A DNA stretch of 64,000 nucleotides from Pseudoduganella namucuonensis (GTDB lineage Bacteria; Pseudomonadota; Gammaproteobacteria; Burkholderiales; Burkholderiaceae_D), in assembly GCF_900116645.1 (NCBI RefSeq), contig NZ_FPBO01000011.1, forward strand, positions 83,293 through 147,292, read 5' to 3'. Made by a program: the position numbers and the translations under genes. This document shows, piece after piece, positions 1 through 7,877 of the stretch. The notes beneath the pieces were generated by a model. The model had not been told where the DNA came from, ran no database searches, and saw only the letters and a program-made list of their open reading frames with translations. Each line of letters begins with the position of its first letter. The first letter of the stretch is position 1.

Positions 1-387
1 CCGACCTACCACGCCTACCGCATGTACGTGCCGTTCCAGGACGCGACCTCGCTGCCGGTGTCCATCAAGGGCAACGTGAACTACAGCCTGGGCAAGGTCT
101 CGGTGCCGCAGGTGAGCGCCTCGGCCGCGCGCGGCAAGGATGGCAAGATGTACCTGGCGCTGGTGAACACCAATCCGAACAAGGACGTGGACGTGACGGT
201 GAACGTGGCCGGCGGCGCGGCGAAAGCGGCGCAGGGCAGCGTGCTGACCGCCCCGGCGATGGACGCGCACAACACCTTCGCCGCGCCTGACAACGTGAAG
301 CCGGCCGCCTTCAGCGCGCAGGCCGCCGGCGGCAAGCTGTCGGTGAAGGTGCCCGCCAAGGGCGTCGTCGTGGTCAACGTCGAGTAA
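1..387 (+). CDS. alpha-L-arabinofuranosidase (GH51), C-terminal fragment
   Basis: The reading frame is open from base 1 and its start lies outside the window, so only about 128 C-terminal residues are visible. They match the C-terminal beta-sandwich of GH51 arabinofuranosidases (PTYHAYRMYVPFQDA, then MYLALVNTNPNKDVDVTV, ending in VPAKGVVVVNVE). GH51 enzymes remove terminal alpha-L-arabinofuranosyl groups from arabinan and arabinoxylan side chains. The catalytic barrel is not in the window, so activity cannot be judged. The stop codon is 3 bp upstream of a GH43 lipoprotein gene on the same strand, which suggests one arabinan-degradation transcript. Confidence 0.8.
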   Translation, partial: PTYHAYRMYVPFQDATSLPVSIKGNVNYSLGKVSVPQVSASAARGKDGKMYLALVNTNPNKDVDVTVNVAGGAAKAAQGSVLTAPAMDAHNTFAAPDNVKPAAFSAQAAGGKLSVKVPAKGVVVVNVE

Positions 388-390
388 GCG

Positions 391-1971
391 ATGAGAACCT
401 CCATCCTGTTCCAGGCGCTGGCGTTGGCCGGTGTGGCCACGCTGGCCGCCTGCGGCGGCGGTGGAGGTGGCGGCAGCCCAGCCGCCATCTCCCCGCCGGC
501 CACGACGGCGCCGGTGACGCCAACGACGCCCACCACGCCAACCACGCCGACGACGCCCACCGACCCGGTGACGCCATCCGTGCCGTCGCAGGCCGCGCTG
601 GCCTTCGCCAACGTGTCGGTGCACGACCCGGCCGTCATTAACGCGGGCGGCACGTTCTACGTGTTCGGCTCGCACCTGGCGGCCGCCAAGTCGCCGGACC
701 TGATGAACTGGTCCGGCATCGCCGACGGCGCCACCGCCTCCAACCCGCTGTTCGCTGACGTGACCAAGGCGCTGGCCGCGACCTTCGCCTGGGCGCAGAC
801 GACGACCCTGTGGGCGCCGGACGTGATCCAGCTGGCCGACGGCAAGTTCTATATGTACTACAACGCCTGCAAGGGCGACTCGCCGCGCTCCGCGCTCGGC
901 GTGGCGGTGGCCGACAAGATCGAAGGCCCGTACGTGGACAAGGGCATCATGCTCAAGTCCGGCATGTGGGGCGAGATCAGCGAGGACGGCAAGACCGTCT
1001 ACGACGCCACCAGGCACCCGAACACGGTCGACCCCAACGTCTTCAAGGACAAGGCGGGCAAGCTGTGGATGGTCTACGGCTCCTACTCGGGCGGCATCTT
1101 CATCCTGGAGCTGGACGAGGCCACCGGCAAGCAGAAGGCCGGGCAGGGCTACGGCAAGCACCTGATGGGCGGCAACCACGCGCGCATCGAGGGCGCCTAC
1201 GTGCTGTACAACCCGGCGTCGGACTACTACTACATGTTCACGTCCTTCGGCGGGCTGGACGCCAACGGCGCCTACAACGTGCGCGTTTCGCGTTCGCGCA
1301 ACCCGGACGGCCCGTACCTGGACGCCAAGGGCACCGACATGGCCACCGTGAAGGCGAATCCGGCGCTGCCGCTGTTCGACGACGCCAGCATCGCCCCGCA
1401 CGGCCAGAAGCTGATGGGCAACCACCGCTTCGAGCTGGCGGCGGGCGAAACCGGCACCGCGCTGGGTTACGTGTCGGCCGGCCACAATTCGGCTTATTAT
1501 GACGCGGCGACGAAACAAAGCTTCATGGTCTTCCACACCCGCTTCCCCGGAACGGGCGAGGCCCACGAGGTGCGCGTGCACGAGCTGTTCATCAACGAGG
1601 ACGGCTGGCCGGTGCTGTCGCCGTTCCGCTACGCGCCGCTGAGCAAGGCGGTGCCGGCGCAGACGGCGGCGGTGTCCGCGGCGCAGGCGGCGGGCAGCTA
1701 CAAGCTGGTCAACCACGGCAAGGATATTTCGGCGGCGGTCAAAGTGTCGCAGAATATCAAGCTGAACGCGGACGGCACGGTCACTGGCGCGGTAACGGGC
1801 AAGTGGTCGCACAAGGGATCGAACAACATGTCGATCACCTTGGACGCGGGCGGCGCGTACAGCGGCGTGCTGTCGCGGCAGTGGAACACCAACGCCAGCG
1901 CCTTCGTGGTCACGTTCTCGGCGCAGTCGGCCGACGGCGTCTCGCTGTGGGGCGCGCGCACAGGCAATTGA
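391..1971 (+). CDS. GH43 arabinan endo-1,5-alpha-L-arabinosidase-like lipoprotein
   Basis: 526 aa. The signal peptide ends in a lipobox (TLAAC, Cys at about residue 21), so the mature protein is probably a lipid-anchored envelope or surface enzyme. A Gly run and a Pro/Thr-rich linker (repeats of TPT, about residues 38-66) precede the catalytic five-bladed propeller. The GH43 acidic triad is visible as D79 (VHDPAV), D214 (NTVDPNVF) and E267 (RIEGAYVLYN). The last ~90 residues (AGSYKLVNHGKDIS onward) resemble the C-terminal beta-barrel found in extracellular endo-arabinanases. The family cuts internal alpha-1,5 linkages in arabinan. The neighbours, GH51 upstream and another GH43 and GH127 downstream, support arabinan as substrate. 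Exact specificity is inferred. Confidence 0.85.
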   Translation: MRTSILFQALALAGVATLAACGGGGGGGSPAAISPPATTAPVTPTTPTTPTTPTTPTDPVTPSVPSQAALAFANVSVHDPAVINAGGTFYVFGSHLAAAKSPDLMNWSGIADGATASNPLFADVTKALAATFAWAQTTTLWAPDVIQLADGKFYMYYNACKGDSPRSALGVAVADKIEGPYVDKGIMLKSGMWGEISEDGKTVYDATRHPNTVDPNVFKDKAGKLWMVYGSYSGGIFILELDEATGKQKAGQGYGKHLMGGNHARIEGAYVLYNPASDYYYMFTSFGGLDANGAYNVRVSRSRNPDGPYLDAKGTDMATVKANPALPLFDDASIAPHGQKLMGNHRFELAAGETGTALGYVSAGHNSAYYDAATKQSFMVFHTRFPGTGEAHEVRVHELFINEDGWPVLSPFRYAPLSKAVPAQTAAVSAAQAAGSYKLVNHGKDISAAVKVSQNIKLNADGTVTGAVTGKWSHKGSNNMSITLDAGGAYSGVLSRQWNTNASAFVVTFSAQSADGVSLWGARTGN

Positions 1972-1978
1972 CGTCGTC

Positions 1979-2021
1979 ACGGGGGCAGACCCAGGGTTCG
2001 TCCCGTAGGTCTGTCCCCGGT
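1979..2021. repeat. imperfect inverted repeat, REP-like (CCGGGGwCAGACC family)
   Basis: In the 70-bp gap between two GH43 genes, a left arm ACGGGGGCAGACCC (1979-1992) faces a right arm GGTCTGTCCCCGGT (2008-2021). The same core occurs as an inverted pair at 37361-37420 and, with one base changed, at 45234-45264. It could act as an intercistronic hairpin that stabilises or attenuates the transcript, but it has no T-tract. Confidence 0.6.
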
Positions 2022-2041
2022 TTGAAGTCCAGAGGTAAGCA

Positions 2042-3061
2042 ATGAAACAAGCAATCCGATACGCGGCGGCAGTCGCGCTGGCCGCGCTGGCCACCTTTTC
2101 CCAGGCCGCCCAGGTGGGCGTGCACGACCCCGTCATGGCCAGGGAGGGCGGCAAGTACTACGTCTTCAGCACCGGTCCCGGCATCACCTTCTACAGCTCC
2201 ACCAACATGAAGGACTGGAAGCCGGAAGGCCGCGTCTTCCCCGGCCATCCCGCCTGGGCCAAGAACGCCGCCCCCAGCTTCGACGGCCACATCTGGGCGC
2301 CGGACATCCAGCACTTCAACGGCAAGTACTACCTTTACTATTCCGTCTCCGGCTTCGGCAAGGTGACCTCCGGCATCGGCGTCACCATCAACAAGACGCT
2401 GGACCCGGGCTCCCCCGATTACAAATGGGAAGACCAGGGCATGATCCTGCAATCGGTGCCGGGGCGGGACCTGTGGAACGCCATCGACTCCAACATCGTG
2501 GAGGACGCCAAAGGGCAGGGCTGGATGAGCTTTGGCTCCTTCTGGTCCGGCCTCAAGCTGGTGAAGCTGAACGCCGACCGCACCAGGCTCGCCGAGCCGC
2601 AGGAATGGCACACCATCGCCGCCCGCGCGCGTCCCGCCTTCACGCCGGACGAATCCGGCGGCCCGGCGGAGATCGAGGCGCCGTTCATCTTCAAGAAGAA
2701 CGGCTATTACTACCTGTTCGCCTCCTGGGGCCTGTGCTGCCAGAAGGAGAAGAGCACCTACCACGTGGTGGTCGGCCGTTCGAAGAAAGTGGCCGGCCCC
2801 TACCTGGACAAGAGCGGCAAGGGCATGGTGCAGGGCGGCGGTTCGCTCGTCATCGAAGGCAACAAGGACTGGAAGGGCCTGGGCCACAACAGCGCCTACA
2901 CCTTCGACGGCAAGGACTACATGGTGTTGCACGCCTACGAGACCGCCGACAAGTATGAACAGAAGCTGAAAATCATGGAAATGAAATGGGACAAGGACGG
3001 CTGGCCGACGGTCGATCCGGAAGACCTCAACCGCTACCAGAGCAAACTGCTGCCCAAATGA
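2042..3061 (+). CDS. GH43 arabinan endo-1,5-alpha-L-arabinosidase, secreted
   Basis: 339 aa with a Sec signal peptide (basic start, Ala-rich core, likely cleavage after SQA or QAA near residue 22). The GH43 triad is D29 (VHDPVM), D149 (NAIDSN) and E212 (AEIEAPFIF). The order of propeller blades (HIWAPDIQHFNGKYYLYY, WMSFGSFWSG, GYYYLFASWGLCC, GHNSAYTFDGKDYMVLHAY) is typical of endo-arabinanases of the AbnA/Arb43A type. Unlike the upstream paralogue it has no lipobox, no linker and no extra C-terminal barrel, so it is probably periplasmic or freely secreted. Its stop codon overlaps the next start (ATGA), showing tight coupling with the GH127 gene. Confidence 0.87.
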   Translation: MKQAIRYAAAVALAALATFSQAAQVGVHDPVMAREGGKYYVFSTGPGITFYSSTNMKDWKPEGRVFPGHPAWAKNAAPSFDGHIWAPDIQHFNGKYYLYYSVSGFGKVTSGIGVTINKTLDPGSPDYKWEDQGMILQSVPGRDLWNAIDSNIVEDAKGQGWMSFGSFWSGLKLVKLNADRTRLAEPQEWHTIAARARPAFTPDESGGPAEIEAPFIFKKNGYYYLFASWGLCCQKEKSTYHVVVGRSKKVAGPYLDKSGKGMVQGGGSLVIEGNKDWKGLGHNSAYTFDGKDYMVLHAYETADKYEQKLKIMEMKWDKDGWPTVDPEDLNRYQSKLLPK

Positions 3062-5424
3062 ACACACCCCAACCCCGCCTGGCGCTGCGCCGTATCGCCT
3101 TCGCCGCGGCGCTCGCCCTGGGCGCCGCCATCCCGGCCGCCGCCGCCGACCTGTTCCCGCTGTCCGATGTGCGCCTGCTGCCCGGCCCCTTCCTGGAGGC
3201 CCAGCAGACCGACATGCAATACCTGTTGGCGCTGGAGCCGGACAAACTGCTCGCTCCCTTCCTGCGCGAGGCCGGCCTGCCGCCCCGCAACGCGAGCTAC
3301 GGCAATTGGGAATCGACGGGCCTGGACGGCCACCTCGGCGGCCACTACCTGTCCGCCCTGGCGCTGATGTACGGCTCCACCGGCGACACCGAGGTCCTGC
3401 ACCGCCTGAACTACTTTGTCGCGGAACTCAAGCGCGCGCAGGAAAAGAACGGGGACGGCTACATCGGCGGCATCCCCGGCGGCAAGGACGCGTGGAAGGC
3501 GATCGCCGAGGGCAAGCTCCAGGCCGACAACTTCTCCGTCAACGGCAAGTGGGTCCCCTGGTACAACCTGCACAAGGTGTACGCCGGCCTGTACGACGCC
3601 TGGCGCCTGGCCGGCAACCAGGAGGCGCGCGGGATGCTGGTCGCCCTGTCCGACTGGGCGCTGGAGCTGAGCGGCAAGCTCACGCCGGAACAGATGCAGC
3701 TGATGCTGCGCAGCGAGCATGGCGGCATGAACGAGGTGTTCGCCCAGGTCGCCGAGATGACCGGCGATAAAAAGTACCTCGAGCTGGCCATCAAGTTTTC
3801 GCACCAGGCCATCCTGCAGCCGCTGGAGCAAAAGCGGGACAAGCTCACCGGCCTGCACGCCAACACGCAGATCCCCAAGGTGATCGGCTTCAAGCGCATC
3901 GGCGACATGACGCACGACCCGAAATGGCAGGAGGCCGCGCGCTTCTTCTGGCAGACCGTGCGCGACAACCGCACCGTGGCCATCGGCGGCAACAGCGTCA
4001 AGGAGCACTTCCACGACGACAAGGACTACAGCTCCATGGTCCAGGAAGTGGAAGGCCCCGAGACCTGCAACACCTACAATATGCTCAAGCTCACCGGGCT
4101 GCTGTTCCAGGGCGACCAGAACGGCCGCTACGGCGACTACTACGAGCGCGCGCTGTACAACCACATCCTGTCCTCGCAGCGGCCGGACACCGGCGGCTTC
4201 GTCTACTTCACGCCCATGCGGCCCAACCACTACCGCGTCTACTCGCAGGTGGACAAGGGCATGTGGTGCTGCGTGGGCTCGGGCATCGAGAGCCACGCCA
4301 AGTACGGTGAATTCATCTACGCGCACGAGGGCGACGCGCTGTTCGTCAACCTCTTCATCCCGTCCACGCTGGACTGGAAGGAGAAGGGTGTGCAACTGCG
4401 CCAGGAAACCCTGTTCCCGGACGAGGACCGCACCCGCATCACCGTCGACGGCGATGGCGCCTTCACGATGAAAATACGCTACCCCGAATGGGTGGCGCCG
4501 GGCGCGCTGCGGATCAGCGTCAACGGCAAGCCGGTGAAGGTGGACGCGGCGCCGGGCGGCTACGCCGGCATCGCCCGCCACTGGCGCGCGGGGGACAAGG
4601 TGGAGGTCCGCCTGCCGATGAAGACCCGCCTCGAACAGATGCCGGACAAGTCCAACTACTACGCGGTGCTGCACGGCCCCATCGTGCTGGCCGCGAAGAC
4701 GCAGCCCTTCGCCGGCGAAAAGCTGAACTACTTCTCGGACGATTCGCGCATGGGCCACATCGCCCAGGGCCAGGTTTGCCCGCTGGAGGCGGCGCCGCTG
4801 CTGGTGAGCGACACCAAGTCCTTCATGAACCGCTTCAAGCCGGTGCCGGGACAGCCGCTGACCTTTACCGCGCCGGGACTGGTGCAGGGCAAGGGCGCGG
4901 AGTCGATCCGCTTCATCCCATTCTTCCGCCTGCACGACTCGCGCTACATGATCTACTGGCAGCACGCCACGCCGGCCAACATGTCCGTGATGCGCGCCAA
5001 CACAGCGAAGGCCGAGGCCGAGCGCCTGGCGCTGGACGCGCGGACCATCGACCAGGTGGCGCCCGGCGAGCAGCAGCCCGAGTCCGACCACTTCTTCAAG
5101 GGCGAGGGCGCGGACGCCGGCATCAACAAGGGCCGCCACTGGCGGGACGCCAGCAAGTGGTTCAGCTACGAGCTGACGGACAAGGAGGGCAAGGCCAGGA
5201 CGCTGCGGCTGGCGTTCTCGCGCGCGGACGCGGGGCGCAAGTTCGACATCATCGTCAACGGCGCGCTGCTGCAGAGCGTGGAACTGAAGGGGGACGCGCC
5301 GGAGGAAATCTACACTCGCGATTTCGCGGTGCCCGAGGGGCTGGGACAGAAACTCACGGTGCGGTTCGAGGCGCGGCCGGGTTCCAAGGCGGGGGGCTTG
5401 TACGGCTTGCGCCTGCTGCGCTGA
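3058..5424 (+). CDS. GH127 beta-L-arabinofuranosidase (DUF1680 family)
   Basis: 788 aa. The ATG at 3058 overlaps the preceding TGA by 4 bp and is followed by a clear signal peptide (RLALRRIAFAAALALGAA, cleavage near AAA-D), so it is preferred over an in-frame ATG at 2986 inside the upstream gene. The (alpha/alpha)6-barrel body carries the GH127 zinc/nucleophile signature: E335 and C337 (GPETCNTYN) and C404-C405 (MWCCVGSG). In the characterised bifidobacterial family member the equivalent Glu and three Cys residues form the catalytic Zn-thiolate site. GH127 enzymes release L-arabinose from beta-linked arabinofuranosides. It closes the arabinan gene set; no gene follows on this strand. Confidence 0.88.
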   Translation: MNTPQPRLALRRIAFAAALALGAAIPAAAADLFPLSDVRLLPGPFLEAQQTDMQYLLALEPDKLLAPFLREAGLPPRNASYGNWESTGLDGHLGGHYLSALALMYGSTGDTEVLHRLNYFVAELKRAQEKNGDGYIGGIPGGKDAWKAIAEGKLQADNFSVNGKWVPWYNLHKVYAGLYDAWRLAGNQEARGMLVALSDWALELSGKLTPEQMQLMLRSEHGGMNEVFAQVAEMTGDKKYLELAIKFSHQAILQPLEQKRDKLTGLHANTQIPKVIGFKRIGDMTHDPKWQEAARFFWQTVRDNRTVAIGGNSVKEHFHDDKDYSSMVQEVEGPETCNTYNMLKLTGLLFQGDQNGRYGDYYERALYNHILSSQRPDTGGFVYFTPMRPNHYRVYSQVDKGMWCCVGSGIESHAKYGEFIYAHEGDALFVNLFIPSTLDWKEKGVQLRQETLFPDEDRTRITVDGDGAFTMKIRYPEWVAPGALRISVNGKPVKVDAAPGGYAGIARHWRAGDKVEVRLPMKTRLEQMPDKSNYYAVLHGPIVLAAKTQPFAGEKLNYFSDDSRMGHIAQGQVCPLEAAPLLVSDTKSFMNRFKPVPGQPLTFTAPGLVQGKGAESIRFIPFFRLHDSRYMIYWQHATPANMSVMRANTAKAEAERLALDARTIDQVAPGEQQPESDHFFKGEGADAGINKGRHWRDASKWFSYELTDKEGKARTLRLAFSRADAGRKFDIIVNGALLQSVELKGDAPEEIYTRDFAVPEGLGQKLTVRFEARPGSKAGGLYGLRLLR

Positions 5425-5433
5425 AAGGCGCTA

Positions 5434-5471
5434 CCGAGCGTCGTCCGTGATGAACAAGGACGGCGCTTCGG
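5434..5471. terminator. possible bidirectional hairpin between convergent genes
   Basis: Arms CCGAGCGTCGTCC (5434-5446) and GGACGGCGCTTCGG (5458-5471) can pair with one bulge and one mismatch across an 11-nt loop. It lies between the convergent GH127 gene and the minus-strand gene ending at 5478. There is no strong T-run on either side, so terminator function is uncertain. Confidence 0.3.
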
Positions 5472-5477
5472 GATCGC

Positions 5478-5984
5478 CTATTGTGTTTGTCCAGCCGACT
5501 TTCTTTCGTCTACCGATACCGACTGCCAAATGGTGTACAGATGCCGCTTATATGCGGCATTTTCTGGAAGCAGAAGGGCCCGGTCAAACGTGTGCGTGCC
5601 ACCAAACGGCGCCTGTCCCGGCAACTTCACCAACGATTCACCGCGCACCGCTAATTTGGTTGGTCCTTCCCTCAGCACAACCTTGATGGTCGAGCTGTCA
5701 ACGCCGCCGCCGCAGAATAGCTGGTAGGGCAGGGACACCTCGGTAACGCCGTCATTGTTCAAATCCGTAAAGCTCACGGCCGACTTGAAGAACGACGCCT
5801 CGGAATCCAGTTCCCGACAGTCCACAAAATCGTGAACCTTCCACTCGACAGTCCATCTCCCTGGGCGGCGCAGGTGGTAGGTTCCGTTGAGTTCTATACG
5901 TCCGAACCTGCCGGAGCGTGGATTTGTGGGGGCGGGCATGGCCTTGCGGTCCAACACCAGCAGGTGCTCGCCTTTGGCATCCAT
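5478..5984 (-). CDS. M949_RS01915-like surface polysaccharide biosynthesis family protein, probably 5'-truncated
   Basis: 168 aa. The segment FTDLNNDGVTEVSLPYQLFC followed by GGGVDSSTIKVVLREG is the hallmark of a family named after M949_RS01915; its function is unknown and the name is historical. Family members I recall carry a signal peptide and a longer N-terminal part. Here the frame extends upstream of the ATG only as far as an in-frame TAG near base 6040, and no signal peptide is present. The residues before the ATG (SSDGALISAYLT) still read like protein. The gene is therefore probably truncated or frameshifted at its 5' end. It is convergent with the GH127 gene. Confidence 0.5.
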   Translation of the reverse strand: MDAKGEHLLVLDRKAMPAPTNPRSGRFGRIELNGTYHLRRPGRWTVEWKVHDFVDCRELDSEASFFKSAVSFTDLNNDGVTEVSLPYQLFCGGGVDSSTIKVVLREGPTKLAVRGESLVKLPGQAPFGGTHTFDRALLLPENAAYKRHLYTIWQSVSVDERKSAGQTQ

Positions 5985-6131
5985 GGTGAGATACGCACTG
6001 ATGAGTGCGCCGTCAGACGATATCCTTTTCCTCCGCTCCTAAAATACTTCCAGCGGGCGAACGACTCGGCTCCGGGAACTACCTCGAAAGCCGGAAGATG
6101 CACAACGAGATTCAGTTTTCGCAGTTAAATC

Positions 6132-6592
6132 TCATTCAAATATGAACGGACCACTTACTTTGTTATACGTATTGTAAAAATAAGTTTCCTGCCCGTCGAG
6201 AATGATCTCAGCTTCTACTTTTCCCCATTTGGCTTTTTTTGAAGGTTAAACAATGCCGGTCTGTTGAATCGTTACCAAATTTTTCGGAAACGAACGGTTT
6301 ACTTCCGTAAAATCAAGAGTGATGAAGTGTTTAGTGTAGGTGCCTTGGCCGACAAGGATGACCATGCGTTTTGTTTCAGTCTTTCCTGTTTGACTTGGCC
6401 GTCTTGGTAGACGTTCACGCGAGATGTTGGTCATCATTTCTGACATGATGGAGATGGTCCCCACCCTGCTTGTCAACTTGATCCTTGGCAGAGAGTAGCA
6501 TTTCGTTATTCAAAAGGAGTTTTTCAGCGGTTTCGCGCAGCTTGCCATCCCATCGAATGAATAAAGCATGTAGTAAAGTAATTTGATTTAAT
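6132..6592 (-). pseudogene. decayed gene of unknown function, split over three frames
   Basis: Protein-like sequence can be read on the minus strand in pieces. The 5' piece, after a TGA near 6595, contains LLHALFIRWDGKLRETAEK and NNEMLLSAKDQVDK. A second frame carries GTISIMSEMMTNISRE and later FITLDFTEVNRSFPKN and LVTIQQTGIV. It stops at TAA (6246-6248) but continues in the same frame with KAKWGKVEAEIILDG and TYFYNTYNKVSGPFIFE to a TGA at 6132. A third frame gives VNVYQDGQVKQERLKQNAWS in the middle. At least two frameshifts and one in-frame stop are needed to join them. The region is visibly AT-richer than the flanks. No family is recognised. The rest of 6593-6742 shows nothing I can name. 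Confidence 0.5.
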
Positions 6593-6742
6593 CATGGTTT
6601 CTCATCGAATGGAGATTGTCACGTCCAACAGTGAGCGAGCAGCGGCTAATTTAGATGAGTCGCACGTCTTCTTGTGCAAGTTAATTTTGTCGGTGACGAG
6701 CTCCATCGTGCTCAAGCAGCGGCCGATGGGTAGGTCTGATGC

Positions 6743-7846
6743 CTAACCCTGCACAGTATCCCATTGCCAAATGGTTGCGCCATACTCGGAGGCCACCTCT
6801 GGCATTGCCTCACCAGCGTTGAAGTGGCGACGGGAGTTCATATGCGCTGGAGTAAAATAGAAGCCGCTCTGGGGACAAAGCTGACCGGCCGGAACTCGGA
6901 TAACCGTGGCGTTGCTTTCTGCATTGTCTTCTTCGTTACTTTCATACTCCCCGGGTACCACTTCGACGAACACCCACTCACATGGCTCATATTTGAACGC
7001 ATGTCGTGCGACCAGACTTGGTGCCAAACTTGCCTTTTTAAGGGAGCGTTCAAGGAAAGAGTCGCTTTGTAATCCAGCGTCATTTAAATTTGCCTTGACG
7101 AAATTGAACATCTTGTCATCGCTTGCCCATAGATCAGATCTGCCAACCTCTCTCAAAGCAGCCAACCCCAGACCGTTAAATGTGGCACAGTCAAGCAATT
7201 CTCCGCCAGGATTGCCAGCCCAAGCGAATTGGGGACTGCCGTTGGCATCGCTTTGTGGGACATATACTCCAGTTACCGGTGGTGCCTTACCCGACATACC
7301 GTTAATGTCGGGTCGAAGGCGAAGCTTTGGCAACTGTGGGATTTGCTTGGCGTAAGCACACCATGCTAGATGGAGACGAAAGTCATCCCACCCGTGTTGT
7401 GGATAGTTTCTCTGGACGGTGGAGTCTATCTGGCCGGCATGATCTGAAATTTCTTGGAATTTTTTGTTGAACACGGCCTCTTCATCTGGCGTGGCCCAGT
7501 CCATCGAGTATTCGGCAAGCCCACGGGCGCAGTAATTTGCATCGGTGATGCTGTATACGTCAGATCCGCGTCGGGCAATATTCTTGGATATGGATTTTTG
7601 AAAATCCACAAGGAGTTGCCAAGCGTGGTTTCCCCAATTTTGAGATGTGTTGCGATATCCCCACTGTTTATTTATTAAAAGATCGTCGCGTCGTTGAGTA
7701 TTTGCTTTGTCGAGCGTTGCATCCGTGAATTCGATCAGATCATTTATCCGTGCCTGAAGGTTTTCAAGAAACTCAAGTGATGAGAAATGATAAAGCAGCG
7801 CTATTTGTTTTTTTTGCCAATGGCCGAGTTCATGCGTAATTTTCAT
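6743..7846 (-). CDS. candidate T6SS immunity protein (Imm71/Imm72-like)
   Basis: 367 aa from the ATG at 7846, which has an AGGAC-type ribosome site about 10 nt upstream. A GTG at 7891 would add 15 residues and overlap the upstream stop, and is less likely. The protein is mostly helical at the N-terminus, with no signal peptide or membrane segment. The middle segment PPVTGVYVPQS with NPGGELLDCATFN, and the C-terminal module AGQLCPQSGFYF...FNAGEAMPEVASEYGATIW, recall the Imm71/Imm72 immunity families of polymorphic toxin systems. This family match is from memory. The C-terminal module also resembles that of the PoNi-type protein at 37456-38463. Its place directly after a vgrG-linked toxin gene is the usual position of a cognate immunity gene. 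Confidence 0.55.
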   Translation of the reverse strand: MKITHELGHWQKKQIALLYHFSSLEFLENLQARINDLIEFTDATLDKANTQRRDDLLINKQWGYRNTSQNWGNHAWQLLVDFQKSISKNIARRGSDVYSITDANYCARGLAEYSMDWATPDEEAVFNKKFQEISDHAGQIDSTVQRNYPQHGWDDFRLHLAWCAYAKQIPQLPKLRLRPDINGMSGKAPPVTGVYVPQSDANGSPQFAWAGNPGGELLDCATFNGLGLAALREVGRSDLWASDDKMFNFVKANLNDAGLQSDSFLERSLKKASLAPSLVARHAFKYEPCEWVFVEVVPGEYESNEEDNAESNATVIRVPAGQLCPQSGFYFTPAHMNSRRHFNAGEAMPEVASEYGATIWQWDTVQG

Positions 7847-7877
7847 ATTGTTTGTCGTCCTGCGTAGGAATTGCTTG

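Noticed and set aside
500..590. short tandem repeat that could suggest a CRISPR or VNTR
   Set aside because: It encodes a Pro/Thr linker in the GH43 lipoprotein; there are no spacers.
3034..5139. 701-codon open frame on the minus strand
   Set aside because: It is antisense to the GH127 gene, which has clear catalytic motifs.
6246..6476. 76-codon open frame as an intact small gene
   Set aside because: Protein-like sequence continues past its stop in the same frame and upstream in other frames, so it is better read as part of a pseudogene.
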